Below the pieces are notes generated by a model. The model was not told the origin of the DNA, did not search any database, and was given only the letters and a program-made list of their open reading frames with translations. Below are positions 52,230 to 60,898 of a stretch of 64,000 nucleotides of DNA, one piece after another (position 1 is the first letter of the stretch; the number at the start of each line of letters is the position of its first letter). The position numbers and the translations under genes are program-made. Source of the stretch: Hyphomicrobiales bacterium (GTDB lineage: Bacteria; Pseudomonadota; Alphaproteobacteria; Rhizobiales; Rhizobiaceae); assembly GCA_900468805.1 (NCBI GenBank), contig UEIF01000022.1, positions 185,716 to 249,715 on the forward strand, in the 5' to 3' direction.

Positions 52230-53692
52230 CACTTAGCCGGTGTCGGTCGCGACGTCGAGCGGGCCAGCGCATCATTCCATGTATTGAGAAGGCCGATGCG
52301 ATCGATCTCTTCGGGGAGGATCACCTCAGTGCTTCGGGGCAAGGCCCCGATCACGTCGAGATCGCTCCACAGTCCGAGCGAAAGCCCGGCCAAATAAGCT
52401 GCACCGAGGGCGGAAGCCTCCGGCGCTTGACATTGTATGACGGCGTGTTCGATGAGATTGGATACGCATTGCATCAGGAAGCGGTTCTGGCTCGGGCCGC
52501 CATCGACGTAAAGGGCGCCGAGTTGACCGCCGCTCTGGGCGCGCATGGCGGCGATCACGTCATGCACCTGGCAGGCGATCGAATCGGTCACCGAGCGGGC
52601 CATCTGGGCGCGCGTCGTAGAAAAGTTGATCTGCGAGAAAAGCGCGCGGGCGTCGGAGTTCCAGTAGGGCGCGCCGAGGCCGACGAAGGCAGGCACGAAT
52701 CCCGGTCCGCCCGGCTCGGCGGTCGCCGCAAGGTCGACGACGGCTGCGACATCGGCAAGGCCCAGAATGTCCGCCATCCAGGGGAGGCTTGCCGCTGAAA
52801 CGAGAATGTTGCCCTCGAAGGCGAAGGTCGGCACGCCAGCGATCCGCCAGGCGACCGTCGTGGTGATGCCGTTTTGCGGCGCGATGAAGCGCGGCAATGT
52901 CGTCATGACGGAGGAGCCGGTTCCGAAAGTTACCTTGCCGTCGCCCGGCTTGAAGGCGCCATGACCGAAGAGTGCTGCATGGCTGTCGCCGATGGCCGAC
53001 CGGATCGGCGTGCCATCGGGAATACCGGGAAGGCCACGCGTCGTGCCGAAATCGGCGGAGCTGTCGAGCACTTCGGGCAGCAGGCCGATATCGACGCCGA
53101 AGATTTGGCCGAGTTCCTCGCTCCAGATCTGGCCATTGAGGTCGAACAACTGGCTTCGGGCGGCATTAGAGGCATCGCAAACGTGGCGGCTGCCGCCGGT
53201 CAGGCAATGAATGAGCCAGCTGTCGATCGTGCCGAGGCGCACGCGGCGGCCGGCAGGCACGCGATCGAGCAGCCAACGGAATTTCGATCCGGGAAACATC
53301 GGGTCGAGAGGGAGGCCGGTCAGCGTCTCCACACGATCCAGATGCCCTTCGGCGATGAGGCGCTCGCAGTCCGGCGCGGTGCGGCGGCATTGCCAGCTCA
53401 GCACTGGGCCAAGCGCTTCGCCGGTCTCGGCATCCCAGACAGTGACGGATTCGCGCTGGTTGGACACCGCCACCGCCTCGACAGCGACGCCGGAGGCGTT
53501 TTTCAGGCAGGCCTCGATCGCTTCGCAAACGGAGGCAAATATCCGGCGTGGATCCTGTTCGACCCAGCCCGGCTGCGGATAGGAGATGCCGACGGCGGCC
53601 GAGCCTCTGGCAAGGACGTCTCCTCTTTTGGAAACCAGAACTGCCTTCGAATTAGTAGTGCCTTGGTCGATCGCCAGAATTGCCCGCATCAT
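52223..53692 (-). CDS. FGGY-family carbohydrate kinase (glycerol kinase-like)
   Basis: A 489-residue kinase with ILAIDQGTTNSKAVLVSKRG (residues 5-24), VAVSNQRESVTVWD, SWQCRRTAP, TFGTGSSVMTTLP and YVDGGPSQNRFLMQ. NQRE and the C(R)RT pattern place it near glycerol kinases. DNQRT-type residues that bind glycerol are altered, so a different triol or ketose is likely. It lies 21 bp before the SorC gene and 62 bp after the transketolase genes. Its product is probably the ketose phosphate used by the transketolase. D-apulose kinase is one candidate role. Substrate confidence is low. Confidence 0.85.
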   Translation of the reverse strand: MMRAILAIDQGTTNSKAVLVSKRGDVLARGSAAVGISYPQPGWVEQDPRRIFASVCEAIEACLKNASGVAVEAVAVSNQRESVTVWDAETGEALGPVLSWQCRRTAPDCERLIAEGHLDRVETLTGLPLDPMFPGSKFRWLLDRVPAGRRVRLGTIDSWLIHCLTGGSRHVCDASNAARSQLFDLNGQIWSEELGQIFGVDIGLLPEVLDSSADFGTTRGLPGIPDGTPIRSAIGDSHAALFGHGAFKPGDGKVTFGTGSSVMTTLPRFIAPQNGITTTVAWRIAGVPTFAFEGNILVSAASLPWMADILGLADVAAVVDLAATAEPGGPGFVPAFVGLGAPYWNSDARALFSQINFSTTRAQMARSVTDSIACQVHDVIAAMRAQSGGQLGALYVDGGPSQNRFLMQCVSNLIEHAVIQCQAPEASALGAAYLAGLSLGLWSDLDVIGALPRSTEVILPEEIDRIGLLNTWNDALARSTSRPTPAKCE

Positions 53693-53754
53693 CTTCTCCT
53701 CAGACGAATGGCCGGGGCGGATGCGCGCCCCGGCTCAATAGACCTGCTATCAGA

Positions 53755-54711
53755 TTATTTGCGCTTGATCAGCGCCTGGGCCGCATCGGCGATCGCCGCC
53801 GGCGCCATGCCGAATTCGTCGAGGAGGAATTCGGCGGATCCCGTCGGCGCGTAGACGCCGGGAACGCCGAGACGCTTCATCGGTACAGGGGCGTTGTCGA
53901 CCACAACTTCGGCGACGGCGGAACCGAGGCCGCCGAAGATCGAGTGCTCTTCCGCCGTTACGATCGCGCCAGTCTCGTGGGCTGCGGCGATGATGGCGGT
54001 TTCGTCGATCGGACGAACGGTCGCCATGTTCAGCACGCGCGCCTTGATGCCGCGCGCGGCAAGGATTTCGGCCGCCTTCACCATGCGGTGGGTCAGCGTG
54101 CCGTTGGCAATAAGAGTGACATCGGAGCCTTCGCGCAGCAGGTTCGCCTTGCCGACTTCGAACGTGTGGCCTTCGGGCAGCAGATCGGGAACGCCGACGC
54201 GCGACAGGCGCAGGAAGCAGGGACCATTGTAGCTTGCTGCCCATTCGACGGCGGCGGCAGTCTCGATCCGGTCGCACGGCGCGATCACGGGCAGATTCGG
54301 CAGGACGCGGGTCCAGGCAAAATCCTCGATCGAATGATGGGTCGGGCCGAGTTCGCCGTAAGCCATGCCTGAGGAAATGCCGACGAGCTTGACGTTGGCA
54401 TTGGAGTAGGAAATGTCGGCCTTGATCTGCTCGAGCGACCGGCCGGTCAGAAACGGTGAGGCGGCGCAGACATAGGGCAGGCGTCCGCCATTGGCGAGAC
54501 CCGCGCCGACGCCGACCATGTTCTGCTCGGCGATGCCGACATTGACGAGGCGGTCGGGAAATTTCGACTTGAAACCGCCAAGCTTGGAGGAGCCGACCGA
54601 GTCGTTGCAGACGGCGACGATGGTTTCATTCTCGGTTGCCAGGCGTTCGAGCGTCGCGGCGAAGGCATCGCGGCAGTCATAGAGCTTCGGTGGGTTTACG
54701 GGCGCGTTCAT
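53755..54711 (-). CDS. Transketolase, C-terminal subunit
   Basis: A 318-residue protein carrying the pyrimidine-binding and C-terminal domains of a split transketolase. Motifs: IVAVCNDSVGSSKLGGFKSK, VNVGIAEQNMVGVGAGLANG (with the catalytic Glu that binds the thiamine ring), and TAEEHSIFGGLGSAVAEVV. It must pair with the N-terminal subunit encoded just upstream, with which it shares one base (TAATG). Full-length transketolases have about 660 residues; the two halves sum to 587. The split form is usual for pathway-specific enzymes such as apulose-4-phosphate transketolase. Confidence 0.92.
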   Translation of the reverse strand: MNAPVNPPKLYDCRDAFAATLERLATENETIVAVCNDSVGSSKLGGFKSKFPDRLVNVGIAEQNMVGVGAGLANGGRLPYVCAASPFLTGRSLEQIKADISYSNANVKLVGISSGMAYGELGPTHHSIEDFAWTRVLPNLPVIAPCDRIETAAAVEWAASYNGPCFLRLSRVGVPDLLPEGHTFEVGKANLLREGSDVTLIANGTLTHRMVKAAEILAARGIKARVLNMATVRPIDETAIIAAAHETGAIVTAEEHSIFGGLGSAVAEVVVDNAPVPMKRLGVPGVYAPTGSAEFLLDEFGMAPAAIADAAQALIKRK

Positions 54712-55520
54712 TAGAGTGCCTCCGACAGTTCTGCCAGTGCGGTTTCATATTGTTCCTTGCTCGGAACCTTGTGATGCCAGTCGACCCGATCCTGCATGAA
54801 CGAGATGCCGTGGCCCTTATTGGTGTGCGCCACGATGCAATGAGGACGGTCGGAACGATGCTCGAGAGCGGGCACGATCGCGTGCATGTCGTTGCCGTTG
54901 ATTTCACTGACCTCCCAGCCGAAGGCTTCGAGCTTGGGGCGAAGGGGGGCGAGATCGTTGGTGTCCGCGAGCGAGGCACCCTGCTGGAACCTGTTGTGGT
55001 CGATGATCAGCGTCAGATTGTCCAGACGGAACTGGTATGCCGCCATGATGGCTTCCCAGTTGGAGCCTTCCTGCATCTCGCCATCACCGGTGATGACGTA
55101 GGTGTGGTACTTCGCGCCCGAGAGTTTCGCGGCCTTCGCCATGCCGATAGCGACCGGCAGCCCGTGTCCAAGCGGCCCGGTGTTGGTTTCGACGCCCGGC
55201 ACCTTGTTGCAGTTCGGATGGCCGTTCAGCCGGGAATATGGCTTCAGGAAGGTTGAGATTTCCTCTTCCGGAATGAAGCCGCGCTTGGCAAGCACAACAT
55301 AGAGCGCACAGGCCGTATGGCCCTTCGACAGCACGAACCTGTCGCGATCGGGGTGTTTCGGCTGGTCGGGCCAGACACGCAGCACGCGGAAGTACAGCGC
55401 CGTGAGCAGATCAATCACCGACATCTCGCCACCGATATGGCCGGCGCCTGCCTCGTATACGGCCTGAAGGTCGCGCAGACGGATCTGGCGAGCAACACGT
55501 TCAAGTTCGGAAGGCTCCAT
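54711..55520 (-). CDS. Transketolase, N-terminal (thiamine diphosphate-binding) subunit
   Basis: A 269-residue protein with GAGHIGGEMSVIDLLTALYF, VLSKGHTACALYVVLAKRG and the thiamine diphosphate motif ITGDGEMQEGSNWEAIMAA running into IIDHNRFQQG. Several ATGs are possible (55547, 55523, 55520). I choose 55520, because AGAGGAA lies at correct spacing there and 55547 has no ribosome site and lies in the operator. It is the first gene of the minus-strand operon and is divergent from the importer genes at 55734. Confidence 0.92.
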   Translation of the reverse strand: MEPSELERVARQIRLRDLQAVYEAGAGHIGGEMSVIDLLTALYFRVLRVWPDQPKHPDRDRFVLSKGHTACALYVVLAKRGFIPEEEISTFLKPYSRLNGHPNCNKVPGVETNTGPLGHGLPVAIGMAKAAKLSGAKYHTYVITGDGEMQEGSNWEAIMAAYQFRLDNLTLIIDHNRFQQGASLADTNDLAPLRPKLEAFGWEVSEINGNDMHAIVPALEHRSDRPHCIVAHTNKGHGISFMQDRVDWHHKVPSKEQYETALAELSEAL

Positions 55521-55535
55521 CATTTCCTCTTGTGC

Positions 55536-55548
55536 ATAAATATTCATG
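55536..55548 (-). promoter_or_regulatory. Operator copy before the split transketolase
   Basis: On the minus strand it reads CATGAATATTTAT, identical over 13 bases to the site at 55671-55683 in the opposite direction. It sits just after a likely promoter (TTGACT at 55583-55578, AAATAT at 55559-55554), near the expected transcription start. Confidence 0.5.
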
Positions 55549-55628
55549 TGTTTATATTTTTGCACAGGTGACGTCTTAGTCAAGCCCCTTATTAGTCATA
55601 ATGCTCTAGCTTTCATCCGAAAAGCCGG

Positions 55629-55657
55629 TTGACAGTGCTAAGGCAAGTTGTTAATGA
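55629..55657 (+). promoter_or_regulatory. Promoter of the importer operon
   Basis: TTGACA at 55629-55634 and TAATGA at 55652-55657 with a 17-bp spacer, about 77 bp before the permease ATG. An operator copy follows 13 bp downstream, consistent with repression. Confidence 0.4.
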
Positions 55658-55670
55658 ATTTTCCAGCAGG

Positions 55671-55685
55671 CATGAATATTTATTC
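55671..55685 (+). promoter_or_regulatory. Operator copy before the importer operon
   Basis: CATGAATATTTATTC. The core TGAATATTTATTC is a palindrome-like 13-mer found also before the SorC gene and, with one mismatch, before the transketolase gene. Confidence 0.5.
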
Positions 55686-55733
55686 TTGCTTGATGAAATA
55701 TTGGCTGCCGGCCTTAGTCTTCAGGGAGGAACG

Positions 55734-56717
55734 ATGGTGGCGATCGACGTTAATGAACAGAGCCGTCCATCGGGCACGTGGGTCAGCAAGCTCACGGGAG
55801 CGACCGGTCCGCTGATCGGATTGCTTTTGCTCTGCCTCTTCCTGACCTTCAGCACTGATGCATTTCTCTCCGTCCGCAATGGTCTGAACATTCTCGACCA
55901 GATCACCGTGCTCGGCATTATGGCTGTTGGCATGACCTTCGTGATCCTGATTGGCGGCATCGATCTCTCGGTCGGTTCGGTTCTGGCGCTTGCGATGATG
56001 GTGATGGGCTGGACGGCGAATGTCGCCGGCTTGCCGCTCGGCGTAGGCATCGTCGTGGCGCTCATTGCCTCGATGATCAGCGGCCTGATCGTCGGCATCA
56101 TGGTCACCTGGTTCAGGGTGCCTGCCTTTATCGCGACGCTTGCGATGATGTCGGCCGCGCGCGGCGTGGCGAACATGATCACCGACGGCCAGCAGATCGT
56201 CGGCTTCCCCGACTGGTTCATGATGCTGGCCATTGACCGCCATTTTGGCATTCTGACCGCAACCGTCTTTCTGATGCTGGCTGTCGTCGCCGCTGCCTGG
56301 GTTTTCCTGCACTTCCGCGCAGAAGGCCGCATGCTCTATGCAGTCGGCGGCAATCCCGAAGTTGCCCGTCTTGCCGGCATCAATGTCCAGCTTGTGACTA
56401 TTCTCGTCTACATGGCGAGTGCCGTCCTTGCAGGTCTTGCCGGTATCGTTCTTGCTGCCCGTCTGGACTCGGTTCAGCCGTCCAGCGGTTTCGGCTACGA
56501 GCTGGACACGATCGCGGCCGTCGTCATCGGCGGAACGTCTCTGTCGGGAGGTGCCGGCGGCATCGGCGGCACACTGATCGGCGTCCTGATTATCGGCGTG
56601 CTGCGCAACGGCCTCAACCTTCTCAACGTGTCGCCTTTCCTGCAGCAGGTCATCATCGGCGTCGTCATCGTTCTCGCGGTCGGTGCCGAAACGATCCGCA
56701 AGCGGCGGGCCGCCTGA
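55734..56717 (+). CDS. Sugar ABC transporter permease (RbsC type)
   Basis: A 327-residue inner-membrane permease. GGIDLSVGSVLALAMMVMGW is the family signature near residues 80-99 and SGGAGGIGGTLIGVLIIGVL lies near 275-295. About ten membrane segments are visible. The ATG at 55734 follows GGGAGGAA. The longer frame to 55629 would include the promoter and operator. It heads a plus-strand operon of permease, binding protein, ATPase, SDR, triose-phosphate isomerase and a second SDR. Confidence 0.9.
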   Translation: MVAIDVNEQSRPSGTWVSKLTGATGPLIGLLLLCLFLTFSTDAFLSVRNGLNILDQITVLGIMAVGMTFVILIGGIDLSVGSVLALAMMVMGWTANVAGLPLGVGIVVALIASMISGLIVGIMVTWFRVPAFIATLAMMSAARGVANMITDGQQIVGFPDWFMMLAIDRHFGILTATVFLMLAVVAAAWVFLHFRAEGRMLYAVGGNPEVARLAGINVQLVTILVYMASAVLAGLAGIVLAARLDSVQPSSGFGYELDTIAAVVIGGTSLSGGAGGIGGTLIGVLIIGVLRNGLNLLNVSPFLQQVIIGVVIVLAVGAETIRKRRAA

Positions 56718-56832
56718 TCGCTAGGCCGCAGAGGATGCGGGCCTGAAGAAATTCCTCTCCGAAGGGTTTGGAGCGGATCTATTGCCCGAGGGGGAGGATA
56801 CCCAAGGGTTCACTAACAATGGAGGAACTGAC

Positions 56833-57762
56833 ATGAAATTTGCGCGCACTCTGCTCGCGTCTGCCGCCCTGCTTGGCCTCAGCCTCGGATCCGTTCAGGC
56901 CGCCGAAGTCAAGAAACTCGGCCTTGCCGTCGCCAATCTGCAGGCGAACTTCTTCAACCAGATCAAGCAGTCCGTCGAAGCTGAAGCCAAGAAGCGTGGC
57001 ATCGAGGTCCTCACCGTCGACGCCAAGGGCGATGGCCCGACCCAGGTCAACCAGATCCAGGACCTGCTGACCCAGAATATCGACGCACTGATCTACATTC
57101 CGGCAGGCGCTGCTGCAGCCAGTGTGCCGGTCAAGCTTGCAAAGCAGGCCGGCATTCCGGTCGTCAACGTCGACCGCAATGCTGAAGGCGCTCCGGGCGA
57201 TACCTTCCTGGCGACCGATTCCGTCGCCTCCGCCAAGGCGGTTTGCGACTACATCCTCAAGGAAGCTGGCGGCAAGGGCAAGATGGTCATCATCCATGGC
57301 CAGAAGGGCACCACGCCTGAACTGGACCGCACCAAGGGGTGCCAGGAATCCCTGAAGGCCTATCCGGACGTGAGCGTGGTCGCCGAGCAATATTCCAACA
57401 TGTGGAGCCAGGACGAAGGCTTCCAGATCATGCAGAACATGCTCCAGTCGAATTCGGATGTCTCGATCGTCTTTGCCCAGGCAGATGGACTGGCGCTCGG
57501 TGCGGCCCAGGCGATCAAGGTCGCCAATCCATCGCAAAAGATCGTGGTCGGTGGTTTTGATGGCGACACCGCTGCACTTGAGGCCCTCAGCAAGGGTGTG
57601 TTCGACGTGACCGCGACACAGCAGACGCAGAAGATGGGCCGCGATGCGGTGGAGAACGCGGTGAAGCTCGCTGCCAAGGAAAAGGTGCCGCCGGTCCAAC
57701 TGATGGACGCCACGCTGACGACCAAGGAAAACGTGGCAGGCTTCATCGCCAACCATCCGTAA
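56833..57762 (+). CDS. Sugar ABC transporter substrate-binding protein (RbsB type)
   Basis: A 309-residue periplasmic protein. The signal is residues 1-23 (TLLASAALLGLSLGSVQA then AE). The mature start KKLGLAVANLQANFFNQIKQ and the motifs LIYIPAGAAAASVPVKLAK, VNVDRNAEGAPGDTF and VVGGFDGDTAALEAL are typical of ribose-class binding proteins. The ATG at 56833 has GGAGGAA upstream. The ligand is unknown, and a pentose or branched pentose would suit the downstream enzymes. Confidence 0.9.
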   Translation: MKFARTLLASAALLGLSLGSVQAAEVKKLGLAVANLQANFFNQIKQSVEAEAKKRGIEVLTVDAKGDGPTQVNQIQDLLTQNIDALIYIPAGAAAASVPVKLAKQAGIPVVNVDRNAEGAPGDTFLATDSVASAKAVCDYILKEAGGKGKMVIIHGQKGTTPELDRTKGCQESLKAYPDVSVVAEQYSNMWSQDEGFQIMQNMLQSNSDVSIVFAQADGLALGAAQAIKVANPSQKIVVGGFDGDTAALEALSKGVFDVTATQQTQKMGRDAVENAVKLAAKEKVPPVQLMDATLTTKENVAGFIANHP

Positions 57763-57789
57763 TCAGTCGAAATCTCGAGGAGGTGTGCT

Positions 57790-59268
57790 GTGACCGAGCC
57801 GGTTCTTTCCCTGAGGGGCATATCCAAGCGCTACGGACTGCTCCAGGTTCTGAAAAATGTGGACCTGGACGTCTATCCCGGCGAGGTGGTGGCACTTCTC
57901 GGCGAAAATGGCGCTGGCAAGTCGACGCTGTCAGGCATTATTGCCGGATCACGCACACCGTCCGAGGGCACGATGACATGGCTGGGGCAGCCTTATGCCC
58001 CGGCCGCTCCACGCGAGGCGATCGACAAGGGCGTCGTGCTGATCCACCAGGAATTGCAGCTCCTGCCGCATCTTTCCATCGCCGAAAATGTCTTCATCGG
58101 TCGATGGCCGATGAAGAACGGCGTGGTCGACCGCGCCCAGATGGTTCGCCGCGCCCAGGAACAGCTCGCACGGCTGAACCTGCATATTCCCGCGACCCGA
58201 AAGGTCGCCGGTCTCTCGACCGCCAACCAGCAGCTCATCGAGATCGCCAAGGCGCTGGCGCTTAATGCAAAACTCCTGATCCTCGACGAGCCGACTGCAG
58301 CCCTTGGCGGGGCGGAGACGGAAGCCCTGTTCGAGCAGGTGCGCAAGCTCCGCGCCGAGGGCGTGGGCATCATCTACATCTCCCACCGTATGGAGGAGAT
58401 CAAAAAGATCACCGATCGCATCGTCGTGCTTCGCGACGGAGAGCGCGTCCATGAATTTGCCGACAGCTCGACGCCGGTGCGCACAATCGTCGAAAGCATG
58501 GTCGGTCGGTCGCTCGATCGCCTGTTTCCGACACTTCCCGAGCCGACCAGCCGGTCCGTGCTTGAGGTGTCTGGCCTGACGTCGCCGGACGATTCCTTCC
58601 GCGATGTGAGCTTTGACGTCCATGCCGGCGAAATCCTTGGCATTGCTGGCCTCGTCGGCGCCGGCCGCACCGAGCTTGTAAGGGCGATTTCCGGTGCCGA
58701 TCCAATCAGCGGCGGCTCGATCAAGCTGGACGGTGAGGCTCTGAAGCTGCGCAGCCCAGCGGATGCGATCGCCAGGGGCATCGTGATGGTTCCGGAAGAT
58801 CGCAAGGAGCAGGGCCTCGTCGTCGCGCACAAGATCAGCGAGAACATCATCTACGCCAATCTCGACAAGCTTGGCGGGCGCTGGCTCACCTCGCACGTGA
58901 AGCGCGTTTTCGCCGAAAAGGCAGTGGCGAAGTTCGGCGTCAAGGGGCGTGCGGAGCAGTTTGCTTCCGATCTCTCGGGCGGCAACCAGCAGAAGGTCGT
59001 CATCGCCAAATGGCTGATGCGTGATCCCAAGGTCGTGGTGCTGGACGAACCGACGCGCGGCATCGATGTCGGAGCCCGCGCCGGCATCTACGACATCATC
59101 GTCAACCTCGCCAAGCAGGGTGTCGCGGTCATTGTCGTAAGCTCCGACCTCGAGGAGGTTCTCGGCGTATCGAACCGCATTCTCGTGCTGGCTCAGGGCA
59201 AGCAGGCAGGCATTCTGAAGCGTGACGAGGCGAACGACGTCTCGGTCATGGAACTGGCGACAATCTAA
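57790..59268 (+). CDS. Sugar ABC transporter ATP-binding protein (RbsA type)
   Basis: A 492-residue protein with two ATPase domains. Domain 1: Walker A GENGAGKST at about residues 38-46, LSTANQQLIEIAKAL as signature and LLILDEPTAALG. Domain 2: GLVGAGRTELVRAI, LSGGNQQKVVIAKWL and VVVLDEPTRGIDVG. The GTG at 57790 has GAGGAGG upstream. It follows the binding-protein gene by 27 bp and powers the RbsC-type permease. It is paralogous to eryE. Confidence 0.92.
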   Translation: MTEPVLSLRGISKRYGLLQVLKNVDLDVYPGEVVALLGENGAGKSTLSGIIAGSRTPSEGTMTWLGQPYAPAAPREAIDKGVVLIHQELQLLPHLSIAENVFIGRWPMKNGVVDRAQMVRRAQEQLARLNLHIPATRKVAGLSTANQQLIEIAKALALNAKLLILDEPTAALGGAETEALFEQVRKLRAEGVGIIYISHRMEEIKKITDRIVVLRDGERVHEFADSSTPVRTIVESMVGRSLDRLFPTLPEPTSRSVLEVSGLTSPDDSFRDVSFDVHAGEILGIAGLVGAGRTELVRAISGADPISGGSIKLDGEALKLRSPADAIARGIVMVPEDRKEQGLVVAHKISENIIYANLDKLGGRWLTSHVKRVFAEKAVAKFGVKGRAEQFASDLSGGNQQKVVIAKWLMRDPKVVVLDEPTRGIDVGARAGIYDIIVNLAKQGVAVIVVSSDLEEVLGVSNRILVLAQGKQAGILKRDEANDVSVMELATI

Positions 59269-59290
59269 GCAAAGACAGAAAGGAAGAGCG

Positions 59291-60079
59291 GTGTCCGACA
59301 TCTCTCTGAACGCACCGAAACTATTTGATCTCAGCGGCCAGGTCGCCATCGTGACGGGTGCCGGCAGCGGCATCGGGCAGAGGATCGCCATCGGTCTCGC
59401 CCAGTGCGGTGCTGACGTCGCGCTTCTCGACCGCCGTCGCGATGACGGCCTTGCCAATACTGCCGGCCATATCAGGGCTGCCGGCCGTCGATCGATCGAG
59501 ATTGCAGCCGATGTGACCAGCAAGTCGTCTCTGGCGGATGCCGTCGCCCGCACCGAAGCCGATCTCGGTGCGCTCTCACTTGCTGTCAATGCCGCCGGTA
59601 TCGCCAATGCCAATCCCGCCGAGGAGATGGAAGAGGATCAGTATCAGACGCTGATGGACATCAACCTGAAGGGCATTTTCTTGTCCTGCCAGGCCGAAGC
59701 GCGGGCCATGTTGAAGAACGGCCGCGGGTCGATCGTCAACATCGCCTCCATGTCGGGCGTTATCGTCAATCGCGGTTTGAGCCAGGCCCATTACAATGCC
59801 TCGAAGGCGGGCGTGATCCATATGTCGAAGTCGTTCGCCATGGAGTGGGTCGGGCGCGGCATCCGCGTTAACACGATCTCGCCGGGCTATACCGCAACGC
59901 CGATGAACACCCGGCCGGAAATGGTGCATCAGACCAAGCTCTTCGAGGAACAGACGCCGATGCAGCGAATGGCCAGTGTCGACGAGATGGTCGGTCCGGC
60001 CGTCTTTCTGCTGTCGAATGCCGCGAGCTTCGTGACGGGCGTCGATCTGCTCGTCGACGGCGGCTTCTGCTGCTGGTGA
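59291..60079 (+). CDS. Short-chain dehydrogenase/reductase
   Basis: A 262-residue NAD(P)-dependent SDR. Cofactor motif TGAGSGIGQRIA at residues 22-33, NAAGIAN, catalytic Ser in NIASMSG and the YxxxK pair in HYNASKAGV. The C-terminus FVTGVDLLVDGGFCCW is standard. The GTG at 59291 follows AAAGGAAG. It probably oxidises a polyol or sugar to a ketose that the FGGY kinase phosphorylates. It lies 22 bp after the ATPase gene and four bases before the isomerase gene. Confidence 0.9.
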   Translation: MSDISLNAPKLFDLSGQVAIVTGAGSGIGQRIAIGLAQCGADVALLDRRRDDGLANTAGHIRAAGRRSIEIAADVTSKSSLADAVARTEADLGALSLAVNAAGIANANPAEEMEEDQYQTLMDINLKGIFLSCQAEARAMLKNGRGSIVNIASMSGVIVNRGLSQAHYNASKAGVIHMSKSFAMEWVGRGIRVNTISPGYTATPMNTRPEMVHQTKLFEEQTPMQRMASVDEMVGPAVFLLSNAASFVTGVDLLVDGGFCCW

Positions 60080-60083
60080 TGCC

Positions 60084-60821
60084 ATGCGCAAGCTGATCGC
60101 AGGCAATTGGAAAATGAACGGTCTCATCTCCTCCCAAGCTGAGATCGAGGCGCTGAAGGGACTAACGGGCAGTGCGACGTGCGATATCGTCGTCTGCCCG
60201 CCCTTCACGCTGATTGATCGCGTAGTGGCGCGGGTTAAGGATTCGAAACTGGTCATCGGCGCGCAGGATTGTCATGCGCAGCAGTCAGGTGCCCATACGG
60301 GCGACGTCTCTGCCGAAATGCTCGCCAATATCGGCGCGCGTTATGTCATCCTCGGACATTCCGAGCGCCGTGTGTCTCACGGCGAAGATGATGAAATCGT
60401 TCTTGCAAAGGCAGTTGCCGCTCACCAGGCGGGCTTGATCGCGATCGTCTGTGTCGGTGAAACGCGACATGAGCGTGACGAGGGACGGGCGATCGAAGTG
60501 GTTGGCGAGCAGTTGAGAGAATCCATTCCCGAGGCTGCGACGAGCGCAAATCTCGTCGTCGCCTATGAGCCCGTATGGGCGATAGGAACCGGATTGGTGC
60601 CGACCAACGAACAGATCGAGGAGGTCCATGCTGCGATCCGGCAGATGCTCGCAGATCGGCTGGGCAACGACGGCCATTCAGTCAAGATCCTCTATGGCGG
60701 CTCGGTCAAGGCGTCGAATGCGGCTTCGATCTTCAAGATTCGCAATGTGGACGGCGCGCTGGTTGGAGGCGCTTCGCTGAAGGCATCGGAATTCGCCGCG
60801 ATTATTTCTGCAGCCGTTTGA
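60084..60821 (+). CDS. Triose-phosphate isomerase
   Basis: A 245-residue TIM-barrel enzyme interconverting dihydroxyacetone phosphate and glyceraldehyde 3-phosphate. Catalytic Lys10 (GNWKMNG), His92 (ILGHSERR) and Glu162 (YEPVWAIGTG) are all present, and LYGGSV closes the phosphate site. It has the authentic GNWKMN and IGTG, unlike EryH, so normal triose-phosphate activity is expected. In this operon it could recycle dihydroxyacetone phosphate released by the split transketolase into glyceraldehyde 3-phosphate acceptor. It may be a second copy besides the housekeeping gene. Confidence 0.92.
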   Translation: MRKLIAGNWKMNGLISSQAEIEALKGLTGSATCDIVVCPPFTLIDRVVARVKDSKLVIGAQDCHAQQSGAHTGDVSAEMLANIGARYVILGHSERRVSHGEDDEIVLAKAVAAHQAGLIAIVCVGETRHERDEGRAIEVVGEQLRESIPEAATSANLVVAYEPVWAIGTGLVPTNEQIEEVHAAIRQMLADRLGNDGHSVKILYGGSVKASNAASIFKIRNVDGALVGGASLKASEFAAIISAAV

Positions 60822-60898
60822 AGTCTAAGTGAGCGGGTAAGCGCGGCCGGTTTCTTGGATCGGCGCCGCACTCGCCGGCATCGTGAAAGGAAAAGAGA

